DNA of 64,000 bases from Microbacterium foliorum (GTDB lineage Bacteria > Actinomycetota > Actinomycetes > Actinomycetales > Microbacteriaceae), in assembly GCF_006385575.1 (NCBI RefSeq), contig NZ_CP041040.1, forward strand, positions 1,984,001 to 2,048,000, written 5' to 3'. The notes beneath the pieces were generated by a model. The model was not told where the DNA came from, ran no database searches, and worked only from the letters and a program-made list of their open reading frames with translations. Each line of letters starts with the position of its first letter. The stretch's first letter is position 1. Both the position numbers and the translations under genes were made by a program. Below, piece after piece: positions 31,725 to 40,100 of this stretch.

Positions 31725-32582
31725 TCACACGGCGGCGAGGAGCTCGCTCGACCGGTCGCGGGTCTCGACGCGGATCGGGCCGAACAGGGTCTCGAAGAAC
31801 TCCGCGCGCGCCTTGGTCGATCGGTCGCCTGTCGTGCCGTTCTCCCAGGCCTCCATGGCCTCGCGCATCAGGGCGAGACCGCGCGAGCGGACCTTCGACA
31901 CGTACGCGTGGCTGACCTCGAGCTCTTCGGCGATGTCCTTGACCATCCGGTCTTCGAGGTAGATCCCGCGGACGACCTGCCGCATCGCCGCCGGCAGCGC
32001 GTCGATGACGCGATTCACCATGGCCCGCATCTCCGACTGCTCGACCGCGTGCTCGGGCAGGATGACACTGTCGGTGAGGTCGGCTGCCTGACGCCCGGTC
32101 TCGACGTCGAAGTGCTCCTCGAAGCTGGTCGCGGTCCGCACCATCTCGTCGAGCTTCATCATCTCGGCCACGACCTCGACCGTGAATCCCGACTCTCGTG
32201 CGAGTTCCGCGGTGGTCGCGACGCGGCCGGTGCGCGCGAGCACGGTCTCGGCGGCGACCCGCACGCGTTCGATCTTGTCGCGACTGCGTTCGCCGGCCGG
32301 GTCTGCTCGACGCATCTCCGACAGCATCGCCCAGTTGATCTGACTGCTCGCGAAGGCGCCGAACGGAATGCCGCGCGCCGGGTCATATGACATCGCGGCG
32401 CGGGCGAGGCCCAGGCGCGCGGCGGAGAGCAGATCGTCGAGGTCGACGTGCGTCGCCGATCTTGCCTTCTCCACAGCCAGGAAGGTCGCGAGCGGCATGT
32501 TGTCGCGCGCCAGCTTCTCGGGCGAGGCGGGAATGTCGTCAGGCTGAGTGGAATCAGCAGAAACAGCGAAACTACTCAGCAA
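31725..32582 (-). CDS. RNA polymerase sigma factor, FliA/WhiG-like (second of two)
   Basis: 285 aa from a TTG at 32582 with GGAG five bases upstream. It has region 2 (VDLDDLLSAARLGLARAAMS, GIPFGAFASSQINWAMLSEM), a region-3-like helix (GRVATTAELARESGF) and a region-4 helix-turn-helix (RMVKDIAEELEVSHAYVSKVR). It is a distant paralogue of the protein at 1591-2442, sharing the order of segments but few residues outside the motifs. It lies directly upstream of the fliC promoter, the usual place for a flagellar sigma factor. Its own promoter does not show the GTTAC/GATAGT motif. Confidence 0.87.
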   Translation of the reverse strand: MLSSFAVSADSTQPDDIPASPEKLARDNMPLATFLAVEKARSATHVDLDDLLSAARLGLARAAMSYDPARGIPFGAFASSQINWAMLSEMRRADPAGERSRDKIERVRVAAETVLARTGRVATTAELARESGFTVEVVAEMMKLDEMVRTATSFEEHFDVETGRQAADLTDSVILPEHAVEQSEMRAMVNRVIDALPAAMRQVVRGIYLEDRMVKDIAEELEVSHAYVSKVRSRGLALMREAMEAWENGTTGDRSTKARAEFFETLFGPIRVETRDRSSELLAAV

Positions 32583-32761
32583 TGTGACTCCGTGGCTTGA
32601 ACAACTGTTTTACGAGTGAAGCTAGCACGAAGCACACGTTTATGAGTAAAAAATGATTAAGGCGCGCCGATCCGCAGTCGCCCTAGAATCGGTCCCACAC
32701 GGCAGGTGCCTCCCGCGAACGGAGTCGGGAGCCCGCTCCGACCGAACGAAAGAAGACGATC

Positions 32762-33352
32762 ATGGGTGTGATCTCCCGCGGTTTCGGAGCACGGCGACGT
32801 GAGTCGGACGACCGCCTCCCCCCGGGCCAGTACCTCACCGAGGACTTCCCTGTGCTCTCGGCGGGGCCGACGCCGCGCGTCTCCACCGACTCGTGGGAGT
32901 TCGCCGTGGTCGGTCTCGACGGCATCCGCCGCACCTGGTCGTGGGACGAGCTGCAGGCGCTCCCCATCGACACCATCACGACAGACATCCACTGCGTGAC
33001 CCGTTGGTCGAAGCTCGGGACCCAGTGGCGGGGAGTCTCGCTCGATCACCTGCTGCAGGATGCGGGAGACGGCGATTTCACGCGGGTGTTCTCGTACGGC
33101 GGATACACGACGAACGTTCCTCGTGCCGACCTCACTGACGGCAAGGCGTGGATCGCGTTCGAGTTCGAGGGCCAGCCGCTCGAGGCAGAGCACGGCGGAC
33201 CCGCACGGCTGCTCGTCCCCCACCTCTACTTCTGGAAGTCCGCCAAGTGGGTGCACGGTCTGGACCTGCTCGAGAACGACGAACCAGGATTCTGGGAGCA
33301 GAACGGCTACAACATGTACGGAGATCCCTGGAAAGAGGAGCGCTACTGGTGA
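32762..33352 (+). CDS. Sulfite-oxidase-like molybdopterin oxidoreductase
   Basis: 196 aa, about the size of MsrP/YedY-type catalytic domains without a signal peptide. The molybdenum-ligand cysteine is in TDIHCVTRWSKLGTQWRG, and GGYTTNVPRADL, PLEAEHGGPARLLVPHLYFW and KSAKWVHGLDLL follow as in the oxidoreductase molybdopterin-binding fold. The absence of a Tat signal suggests a cytoplasmic enzyme. A TAGAAT -10 box lies at 32684-32689. A GTGA overlap couples it to the reductase gene, its probable electron partner. The substrate is unknown. Confidence 0.87.
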   Translation: MGVISRGFGARRRESDDRLPPGQYLTEDFPVLSAGPTPRVSTDSWEFAVVGLDGIRRTWSWDELQALPIDTITTDIHCVTRWSKLGTQWRGVSLDHLLQDAGDGDFTRVFSYGGYTTNVPRADLTDGKAWIAFEFEGQPLEAEHGGPARLLVPHLYFWKSAKWVHGLDLLENDEPGFWEQNGYNMYGDPWKEERYW

Positions 33353-34074
33353 CTTCCGCACCGCTGTGGCTGGTCGCCAGAGTCGTCGAGACGCGGAACC
33401 CCACACCCCACGGTCGCGTACTTCAGCTGCGGGTCGACGGGTGGCCGGGGAATCTGGCGGGTCAGCACGTCGATCTGCGCCTGACCGCAGAAGACGGGTA
33501 TCAGGCGGTCAGGTCGTACTCCCTCGCATCGTCCGGTGACGGCGACCTGCTCGAGCTCGCCGTCGATGAGGTGCCCGAGGGAGAGGTCTCTCCGTATCTC
33601 GTCGAGGATGTGCGCGCGGGAGACGAGCTGGAGGTCCGTGGTCCGATCGGCGCCTACTTCGTGTGGACCTCCGCTCAGACGGAGCCCGTGCAGCTGATCG
33701 CCGGCGGGTCTGGGATCGTTCCGCTCGTCGCGATGGCGAGGCAGCATGCGCGTGCAGGCAGCTCGGCACCGATGCGATTGCTGTACGCGGTGCGCTCGGC
33801 CGGCGACGCGTTCTACGCAGGCGAACTCGACGACCTCGCCGACGGCGCCTTCTTCGTCGACTGGGCATACAGCCGATCGGCTCCGACAGGCTCCGCCCGA
33901 CCAGCCGGCAGGGTGGATGCCGCGACGATCGCGAGCTCGACCATCCCCGCCACAGAGCACCCTTCGGTCTATGTCTGCGGGCCGACGGGCTTCGTCGAGG
34001 CGGTCGCAGACCTGCTCGTCGCGGCAGGGCATCCGCCCGAACGGATCCGCACAGAGCGCTTCGGAGGTGCCTGA
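33349..34074 (+). CDS. FAD/NAD(P)-binding ferredoxin-reductase-type oxidoreductase
   Basis: 241 aa from the GTG at 33349, which overlaps the upstream stop. The FAD-binding motif is RSYSLASS, the phosphate/NAD motif is LIAGGSGIVPLVAM, and the C-terminal VYVCGPTGFVEAVADLLV is the reductase signature. There is no iron-sulfur domain. It probably passes electrons from NAD(P)H to the molybdoenzyme encoded just upstream. Confidence 0.88.
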   Translation: MTSAPLWLVARVVETRNPTPHGRVLQLRVDGWPGNLAGQHVDLRLTAEDGYQAVRSYSLASSGDGDLLELAVDEVPEGEVSPYLVEDVRAGDELEVRGPIGAYFVWTSAQTEPVQLIAGGSGIVPLVAMARQHARAGSSAPMRLLYAVRSAGDAFYAGELDDLADGAFFVDWAYSRSAPTGSARPAGRVDAATIASSTIPATEHPSVYVCGPTGFVEAVADLLVAAGHPPERIRTERFGGA

Positions 34075-34361
34075 TGAACGCTGCCCACCCCGGCCATCGC
34101 ACGAGAGTCGACGGCAACGCCGCAGGCGGGATGCTGCTCGAGCTCTTCGGCAGGGACATGACCACCGCGCGAGCGGCATGCGCGCACTGCGACCGGGAAG
34201 CCGAGCTCGCCGATGCGATCGCCGAGCTCGATCCCGCGGGAGTCATCCTCCTCTGCCGCGGATGCGGTCGTACACTGCTGACCTGTCTGCGCGACGACGG
34301 AAGGGTCACCCTCGTGATCGGCGGTCTGGGTCGGCTGCGGTGGAGCGCCGATCAGCACTAG
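34074..34361 (+). CDS. DUF6510-like zinc-ribbon protein
   Basis: 95 aa from the ATG at 34074 in a TGATG overlap. Two Cys pairs (CAHC near residue 36 and CRGC near residue 62) suggest a small zinc ribbon. It ends the three-gene redox operon. The family is of unknown function; the DUF number is from memory. Confidence 0.75.
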   Translation: MNAAHPGHRTRVDGNAAGGMLLELFGRDMTTARAACAHCDREAELADAIAELDPAGVILLCRGCGRTLLTCLRDDGRVTLVIGGLGRLRWSADQH

Positions 34362-34387
34362 CGAGCTGAGCCGGAGCACTTCCCTCG

Positions 34388-34702
34388 CTAATCGGACTCG
34401 ACGCTGCTCACGTGATGGGGCACGCCGACGGGCTTCGACTCGCTCGAGCCGCGCTGCCGCAGATAGATCGAGAAGGCGACCATTGCGCCGACGGCGAGGA
34501 ACTCCGACTGCCAGTTCTGCAATGTGCGATTCCAGAACTCCGCAGATACGACGTAGTCGATCCACGTCTCCGGTGGCAGGCCGTGCTGAGCCAGCTCCTG
34601 GTTGTTGTAGGCGTGTCCCGCGATCGACTGCCCGATCAGGCTGAACGCGAAGATCGCGAGGAAGACGAGGCTGAGTCCCCCATCTCTGACGAAGCGACGC
34701 AT
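34388..34702 (-). CDS. Two-helix membrane protein, DUF6766-like
   Basis: 104 aa from the ATG at 34702 (GAAGG eight bases upstream). Two membrane helices (GLSLVFLAIFAFSLIGQSIA and FLAVGAMVAFSIYLRQ) flank the conserved-looking stretch PPETWIDYVVSAEFWNRTLQ-NWQSE. Function is unknown; the DUF number is from memory. It starts five bases after a 37-aa membrane ORF. It is convergent with the redox operon, and a 7-bp inverted repeat (34359-34365 / 34384-34390) spans both stop codons. Confidence 0.75.
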   Translation of the reverse strand: MRRFVRDGGLSLVFLAIFAFSLIGQSIAGHAYNNQELAQHGLPPETWIDYVVSAEFWNRTLQNWQSEFLAVGAMVAFSIYLRQRGSSESKPVGVPHHVSSVESD

Positions 34703-34707
34703 CTCGT

Positions 34708-34821
34708 TCACCTTCCCATCAGAGGCAGGGCGATCATGGTCGCCAGCCCGACGACGATGATGAGCGTCCATGACCAGAACGCCATGCGCATCGATGCGCG
34801 ACCAATAGACGAACCCGACAT
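34708..34821 (-). CDS. 37-aa single-helix membrane protein
   Basis: ATG at 34821 with a GAGAGAGGAGA ribosome site; the product starts MSGSSIGRASMRMAFWSW and has one hydrophobic helix (TLIIVVGLATMIALPLMG). It stops five bases before the ATG of the following membrane protein gene, so the two probably form an operon. Function is unknown. Confidence 0.65.
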   Translation of the reverse strand: MSGSSIGRASMRMAFWSWTLIIVVGLATMIALPLMGR

Positions 34822-34847
34822 GATTGTCTCCTCTCTCTCAGTGCCGG

Positions 34848-37226
34848 TCAGACGGTGAACGCCTCGAGAGCCGGTCGTGGCGCTCGCCCTCGAGGCTGCT
34901 GGGGCCGCGGCCCGCGCGACTGCAGTGGTGGAATACCGCTGGTGACGGGATGTCCGGCGTCGAGCGTCACCTGCTCGTCGTAGTGGGTGATGGTGAGCGG
35001 GTCACCCGAGGCGAGCCGGTAGGTGACCTCCGCCTGGCCTACGTCTACGCGGAGGATGCATCCGTGGATGCGCACCCCGAACTCGAGCCTGTCGATCTCG
35101 GGCGGAAGACGCGGGCGGAATCGCATGCCGCTGTCACTGTCGCGCATCCCCCCGAAGCCGGCGGTGATGGCCGTCCAGACCCCCGCGAGAGCGGCGACAT
35201 GAAGCCCCTGACCGGTGTTGCCATGAAGGTCGTCGAGATCGAGTGTCGCGACCTCGGCGAGGTAGTCGAGCGCGAGATCGAGGTGGCCGACCTCTGCGGC
35301 GACCACGGCCTGCGCCGCCGCAGACAGCGATGAGTCCCGTACCGTGACCGCCTCGTAGTAGTCGAACGCACGCGCCTTCTGCTCCGCGGTGAACGCCTCG
35401 TGCGAGAAGAAGAGGGCGAGCACCAGGTCGGCCTGCTTCACCACCTGCTTGCGGTAGAGATCGAAGTACGGAAAATGGTCGTGCAGCAGATACTCGTCCG
35501 GTGTCGTCGACTCGAAGTCCCACGGTTCGAGGTCGGTGAAACCGGCGGATTGCGGGTGCACGCCCCGCTCGGCGTCGAACGGAACGGTCATCGACGAGGC
35601 TGCGAGTTCCCACCTCGCGATCTCGTCGTCTGCGATCTCGAGCTCCGACGCGACATCCGAATGCCGTCGGGCAGCGGCCGCCGCCCCTCGCAGGTTCTTC
35701 TGGGCTGCGAGGTTCGTGAACACGTTGTCATTCGCGATCGCGGAGTACTCGTCGGGGCCCGTCACGCCGTCGATGTGAAAACCGCCGTGCGTATCCCAGC
35801 GACCGAGAGAGACCCACAGGCGCGCGGTCTCGGCGAGGATCTCAAGGCCTACCTCTCGCTCGAATACGACGTCGCCCGTGGCCCTCACGTAGTGCAGAAC
35901 CGCTCCCGCCACATCGGCGTTGATGTGGAACGCGGCCGTGCTGGCGGGCCAGTAGCCGGACGACTCTCTGCCGTCGATGGTTCTCCACGGCAGAGCGGCG
36001 CCCGTCAGGTGCAGCTGCTTCGCCCGGGCACGAGCGCGGTCGAGCACGGAATGCCGCCACCGCAGCGCCTGCTCGGCGGCGTGCGGGAGGGTGGAAGTGA
36101 GAACCGGGAGCACGAACGCCTCGAAGTCCCAGAAGGTGTGTCCTTCGTAGCCCGACCCCGTCAGCCCCTTTCCCGGCACGGAGCGCAGCTCCATGCGCAC
36201 GGACGCCTGGAACACCTGGAAGAGCGCGAATCGCACAGCCTGCTGAAGCCGCGGTGGCCCCTCGAGGCGCACGTCGGCGCACTCCCAGAACTCGTCCAGC
36301 CGAGCCCGCTGTTCAGCGACAACAGTCTCCCAACCGGCACGCAGCGCGTCTCCGACCGCGGTCTCCGCTCTGTCGCGCAGCGCTGCAGTCGAGAGGTCGG
36401 ACGAGAACTCGTGGCCGACCATCTTGACGATCTCCAGCGTCTCCCCTGCGCCCAGAGATGCGCGAACCGTGGTGCGTGCGCGGTCGCCTTCGGCATCGAC
36501 GTCCGTCTCGACACTCGGCTCGCTTCCGGCGAGACCGCTCACGCGATGTTCCATCGCGACCGCGGTGGTGAGTCCGCTCTTCCTGGTGCGGTGCACGAGG
36601 GTTGCGGCTCCCCCGTCGGCGGCGGAGACCACCTCCTCGAGCGGCTCGCTCAGGAGCTCCTGAACGCGGGGGTCGTCGTGGGTGATCGGCAGAGGCTCGT
36701 TCGCGAGCAGCTCGGACACGATGGTCACCTCGGCCGGAGCATCGAGCGCCTGCACTCTGTACCGCACCGCCGCGACGGAGCGGTGCGTGAACGAGACGAT
36801 CCTCGTCGAGCGGATCCGGACGCGCCCACCGACGGGACTGGTCCACTCGACCTCGCGTTCGAGCGTCCCCGCGCGGAAGTCCAGACGACGGGTGTGCGAC
36901 TCGAGCGTTCCCCGGCGGACGTCGAACGGCTCGTCGCCGACCGTCAGCCGGATGAGTTGGCCGTTGGAGGCGTTGATCACGCTCTGCCCGCATTCGGGAT
37001 ATCCGTACCCCTCTTCGGCGTACGGCATGGGGTGCTCTTCGAACAGGCCGTTGAGGTAGCTGCCCGCGACCCCGCGCGGGTCGCCCTCGTCGAGGTTTCC
37101 GCGCCAGCCCACATGGCCGTTCGAGAGTCCGAAGACGGACTCCTCGTGGGCGAGGTTCTCGATGTCGATGCCGTCGGCACCGATGCTCCACTCGTCGATA
37201 TCGAATCGCGGCCGCGTCCTGCACAT
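34848..37226 (-). CDS. Glycoside hydrolase family 65 phosphorylase
   Basis: 792 aa, full length for GH65. The N-terminal beta-sandwich (SNGHVGWRGNLDEGDPRG) leads into an (alpha/alpha)6 barrel with SGYEGHTFWDFEAF (358-371) and the catalytic acid Glu493 in GVTGPDEYSAIANDN, and a C-terminal beta domain. These enzymes split alpha-glucosides with phosphate to give beta-glucose 1-phosphate; trehalose, maltose and kojibiose enzymes cannot be separated by eye. The usual partner beta-phosphoglucomutase is not adjacent. The proline/arginine-rich tail is unusual. Confidence 0.9.
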   Translation of the reverse strand: MCRTRPRFDIDEWSIGADGIDIENLAHEESVFGLSNGHVGWRGNLDEGDPRGVAGSYLNGLFEEHPMPYAEEGYGYPECGQSVINASNGQLIRLTVGDEPFDVRRGTLESHTRRLDFRAGTLEREVEWTSPVGGRVRIRSTRIVSFTHRSVAAVRYRVQALDAPAEVTIVSELLANEPLPITHDDPRVQELLSEPLEEVVSAADGGAATLVHRTRKSGLTTAVAMEHRVSGLAGSEPSVETDVDAEGDRARTTVRASLGAGETLEIVKMVGHEFSSDLSTAALRDRAETAVGDALRAGWETVVAEQRARLDEFWECADVRLEGPPRLQQAVRFALFQVFQASVRMELRSVPGKGLTGSGYEGHTFWDFEAFVLPVLTSTLPHAAEQALRWRHSVLDRARARAKQLHLTGAALPWRTIDGRESSGYWPASTAAFHINADVAGAVLHYVRATGDVVFEREVGLEILAETARLWVSLGRWDTHGGFHIDGVTGPDEYSAIANDNVFTNLAAQKNLRGAAAAARRHSDVASELEIADDEIARWELAASSMTVPFDAERGVHPQSAGFTDLEPWDFESTTPDEYLLHDHFPYFDLYRKQVVKQADLVLALFFSHEAFTAEQKARAFDYYEAVTVRDSSLSAAAQAVVAAEVGHLDLALDYLAEVATLDLDDLHGNTGQGLHVAALAGVWTAITAGFGGMRDSDSGMRFRPRLPPEIDRLEFGVRIHGCILRVDVGQAEVTYRLASGDPLTITHYDEQVTLDAGHPVTSGIPPLQSRGPRPQQPRGRAPRPALEAFTV

Positions 37227-37285
37227 GGGCTCCTCTTTCGTCGACAGTGCTTCTGAAAGAGAAAGTAGTCAGCATCGAGGAACGG

Positions 37286-37346
37286 GAGGAGCGGGTTGAT
37301 TCCCGCTCCTCGTCCGGGTAAGACGGAGGCGGCAGCCGCCTCCGTC
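37286..37346 (-). terminator. Two tandem hairpins after metS
   Basis: GACGGAGGCGG / CCGCCTCCGTC (37322-37332 and 37336-37346) is an 11-bp stem with a 3-base loop, 8 bases past the metS stop. GAGGAGCGGG / CCCGCTCCTC (37286-37295 and 37302-37311) is a 10-bp stem with a TTGATT loop. T-runs are short, but the tandem stems should end the metP-metS transcript before the GH65 gene. Confidence 0.6.
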
Positions 37347-37354
37347 TCCCACAC

Positions 37355-37489
37355 TCAGAGCTCTACGGGCGGGGCGGGCTCCGAGTCCGCGGCCTCGGGG
37401 TGACGCGCGAGGTTCACGACTGCGGCGATGAGTCCGCCCCAGATCGTGACCATCGCGATGATCATCATGACGATCGCTGTCGTGGTCAT
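37355..37489 (-). CDS. metS: Small subunit MetS of the methionine/alanine importer
   Basis: 44 aa, one membrane helix (AIVMMIIAMVTIWGGLIAAV) followed by NLARHPEA and an acidic tail. The ATG at 37489 overlaps the metP stop as ATGA. In Corynebacterium glutamicum the MetP transporter needs a small MetS partner of this size and layout encoded just downstream. Confidence 0.85.
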   Translation of the reverse strand: MTTTAIVMMIIAMVTIWGGLIAAVVNLARHPEAADSEPAPPVEL

Positions 37490-39129
37490 GCGCCCGCTCC
37501 CTTCTCCGTCGTGCGGGGCTCCGAGGTCGGCACCGTCGTGATCGACGCCGTCTCGGCATCCGGCTCGTAGTCCTCCTTGGCGAGGAACTCGTCATATTCG
37601 GGGTCGTCCTTGGCATGCGAGCGACCGCTCCAGGGCAGGGCCGACAGCAGCAGTGCGAGCGCGACGAGTGCGATGACCATGCCCCATCCGAAGACGGCGA
37701 GGAACCATCCGGGGTAGCCGCCGTACGGCTCGGAGATCTTCGAGATCAGTTCGGTGACGAGCAGGTAGCCGAGCACCAGCGGCGCGAGCGCGCCCACGAG
37801 CAGCATCCAGACCCGACCCACCCGGAAACTCGAACGACGATCGAGGTGATCGACGAGCGTCGGCAGCTTGTGCAGCAGCCAGGCCACGACGATCACGGCC
37901 ACGAGCGCGACGGCCATGATGCCGAAGGCGTTGACGAACGCATCTGCCGTATCGAGGACCGACAGAGCGGTGGTCGTCGAGAAGAGGGCCAATGAGACGA
38001 TCGCGAGCGGAATCGACACCGTGAGGGTCGTGCGGATGCGCGCCCAGCCGAGCTTGTCCTGGAGGGCTGCGACGATGACCTCGAGGATCGAGATGAGCGA
38101 GGTGATACCCGCGAACACCAGCGCTCCGAAGAACAGGACGCCGATGATCGAGCCACCGGTCGCCTGCGAGACGATCGTCGGGAACGCGATGAACGCCAGG
38201 CCGATGCCCGACGACGCGACTCCCGCGACCTCGGTGCCCTGCGCCTGCGCCATGAAGCCCAGTGCGGCGAACACGCCGATGCCCGCGAGGATCTCGAAAC
38301 CGGAGTTCGCGAAGGCGACCACCAGGCCGGAGCCGGTGAGGTCGGTCTTGCGCTTGAGGTACGACGAGTACGTCACCATGATGCCGAAGGCGACCGACAG
38401 TGAGAAGAAGATGTGGCCGTACGCCGATGCCCAGACGGCAGGGTTGCCCAGCGCCTCCCAGTTGGGGGTGAAGAAGGCGTTCAGACCGTCCATGGCGCCC
38501 GGCAGGAACAGCGACTGCACCACGAGGATCGCGAACATCACCGTCAGCAGCGGCATCAGGATCATGTTGGCCCGACCGATGCCCCGCTTGACGCCCAGAG
38601 CCATGATCACGATGACGATCAGCCAGACCGCGACGAGGGGCAGCCCGACCTGAGGTACGAACTCGGTCGAGACGCCGACCTCGGCGACATCGGCCGACCG
38701 CAGGAAGTCGATGAAGAAGAAGTCGTTCTCGTTGCCCGGTCCCCAGGTCAGCTGAGCGGAGAACCAGGTGTACATGGCGGCCCACGCGATGATGACCGCG
38801 TAGTAGACCGCGATGATCACGCAGATGAGCACCTGCCACCAGCCGAGCGGCTCCGCCCTGCGGTGCATCCGGCGGAAGGCCAGCGGCGCGGAACCGCGGA
38901 ACCGGTGACCGATCGCGTAGTCGAAGAACAGCAGCGGGATGCCGGCGGTCAGCAGCGCGCAGAGATACGGGATGAGGAAGGCTCCGCCACCACCCTCGTA
39001 CGCGACGTACGGGAATCTCCAGATGTTCCCCAATCCGACGGCGGAGCCGATCGCGGAGAGGATGAAGACGTTCCGAGATCCGAATGCCTCACGTTTGGGA
39101 GACTGCGTCGTTGCGGTGGCCATGGGCAT
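37486..39129 (-). CDS. metP: Sodium-dependent NSS-family transporter MetP
   Basis: 547 aa with 11-12 membrane segments. The NSS signature is at the N-terminus (GSRNVFILSAIGSAVGLGNI then WRFPYVAYEGGGGAFL), with further motifs FFSLSVAFGIMVTYSSY and GGSIIGVLFFGALVFAGITS. By homology it imports methionine/alanine with sodium. A second ATG at 39123 is an equally possible start. The cytoplasmic C-terminal tail is acidic (DDPEYDEFLAKEDYEPDAET). Confidence 0.9.
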   Translation of the reverse strand: MPMATATTQSPKREAFGSRNVFILSAIGSAVGLGNIWRFPYVAYEGGGGAFLIPYLCALLTAGIPLLFFDYAIGHRFRGSAPLAFRRMHRRAEPLGWWQVLICVIIAVYYAVIIAWAAMYTWFSAQLTWGPGNENDFFFIDFLRSADVAEVGVSTEFVPQVGLPLVAVWLIVIVIMALGVKRGIGRANMILMPLLTVMFAILVVQSLFLPGAMDGLNAFFTPNWEALGNPAVWASAYGHIFFSLSVAFGIMVTYSSYLKRKTDLTGSGLVVAFANSGFEILAGIGVFAALGFMAQAQGTEVAGVASSGIGLAFIAFPTIVSQATGGSIIGVLFFGALVFAGITSLISILEVIVAALQDKLGWARIRTTLTVSIPLAIVSLALFSTTTALSVLDTADAFVNAFGIMAVALVAVIVVAWLLHKLPTLVDHLDRRSSFRVGRVWMLLVGALAPLVLGYLLVTELISKISEPYGGYPGWFLAVFGWGMVIALVALALLLSALPWSGRSHAKDDPEYDEFLAKEDYEPDAETASITTVPTSEPRTTEKGAGA

Positions 39130-39217
39130 GAGGTTACCGGAGTCGGGGCGACGAGACGTGGCGATTCTCGTGCCTTTCTCTCCGCTCTCGGATCGTCATC
39201 AGGATCATCACGATCGA

Positions 39218-39555
39218 TCACAGGTCGGCGGGCACGCCGAGCTTCTCTCCCGACGACAGGTCGTCCGGCTCTGCGACCAGGTACAGCCCGGTGGGGCTGT
39301 TCGCAGTGGATGCGAGCGCGTCGACCCACCGCCGATTTATCGAGGGCTGCCTACTGCCGAGGAACCGATAGACGAGCGCACTGCTCGGATGGAGCCACAC
39401 CGTCGTGCGGCCTCCCCCGATGCTCTGATCCTCGCGCCAGCTGAAGCTGAAGGACTCCGCTCGCCGGAGTTTCGCGGTGATCACGAGCTGCAGGTGGCTG
39501 AGGGCACGATCTCGATCTCGATCTTGGTCGAGCCTTCGTAGATGAATCTGCCCAT
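39218..39555 (-). pseudogene. Frameshifted DUF7882-like gene
   Basis: From the ATG at 39555 (GGAGGAG four bases upstream) the reading starts MGRFIYEGSTKIEIEI and then stops after VPSATCSS. The expected continuation, ALSHLQLVITAKLRRAESFS through SSGEKLGVPADL, is in a different frame and runs to 39218. Comparison with the intact paralogue at 40101-40433 places a one-base loss near 39508-39522, inside a GATCTC-type repeat. It could be a pseudogene, a slippage site or a sequencing error. Confidence 0.7.
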
Positions 39556-39659
39556 CACGCTCCTCCCTGCGTTGCACGCACGGGGCGTCGCGACAGCGAC
39601 GGTGTATCGGCTTCGTGCGGCCACGCGAGCGTCAGCGGCGCGCCGGTGAGGTCGGACAT
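39555..39659 (-). CDS. 34-aa ORF coupled to the DUF7882-like gene
   Basis: Product starts MSDLTGAPLTLAWPHEADTP. The ATG at 39659 has no ribosome site but has TATTCT six bases upstream, as in the apparently leaderless genes of this window. Its stop overlaps the next ATG as TGATG. It may be a small protein or a leader that couples translation of the following gene. Confidence 0.4.
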   Translation of the reverse strand: MSDLTGAPLTLAWPHEADTPSLSRRPVRATQGGA

Positions 39660-39665
39660 GCAGTC

Positions 39666-39671
39666 AGAATA
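39666..39671 (-). promoter_or_regulatory. -10 box for a leaderless transcript at 39659
   Basis: TATTCT on the minus strand is followed by six bases and the ATG. No convincing -35 box is visible. Confidence 0.4.
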
Positions 39672-39816
39672 GGAAGGCAACGACGCCGCTCGCAGGGTAT
39701 TGACATGTCTGAGCACACCGTGCAGAGTGCCCGTGGCCGAGTCAGGCGCCCACCACATCATCCTCTCGATGACAAGCCCCTGTTCGCTCGTCCCATCCGT
39801 GACGGAGCCTGTCATC

Positions 39817-40020
39817 ATGAGCCATCCAGACGACATCAAGCAACCGCTCGACCATCTGCCTCCGCTCGATGAGCGTGACAAGGCCGTCGAGGTCGATGAG
39901 CCGCAGTATCCGACGTCCGGAGCTCCGATCGGACCCGCACACGTCTCTCCTGATACCGCGGCGGAGCCCGACAGACCGCGTCGGCACGGCGTGGACAAGC
40001 TTCCGCCGACCGCACGCTGA
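39817..40020 (+). CDS. 67-aa acidic, proline-rich hypothetical protein
   Basis: ATG at 39817 with CGGAG nine bases upstream; product MSHPDDIKQPLDHLPPLDER continuing to RPRRHGVDKLPPTAR. It is hydrophilic, with no membrane segment or known motif. It lies alone between two minus-strand DUF7882-like genes. Whether it is expressed is uncertain. Confidence 0.45.
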   Translation: MSHPDDIKQPLDHLPPLDERDKAVEVDEPQYPTSGAPIGPAHVSPDTAAEPDRPRRHGVDKLPPTAR

Positions 40021-40100
40021 GCGGTCATCGGCCGACGGAACCGTCGCCCGACCGCGCGTATTCCGCCTGTCACAGATCCTGCGTATGAGTTTCGTATCCC

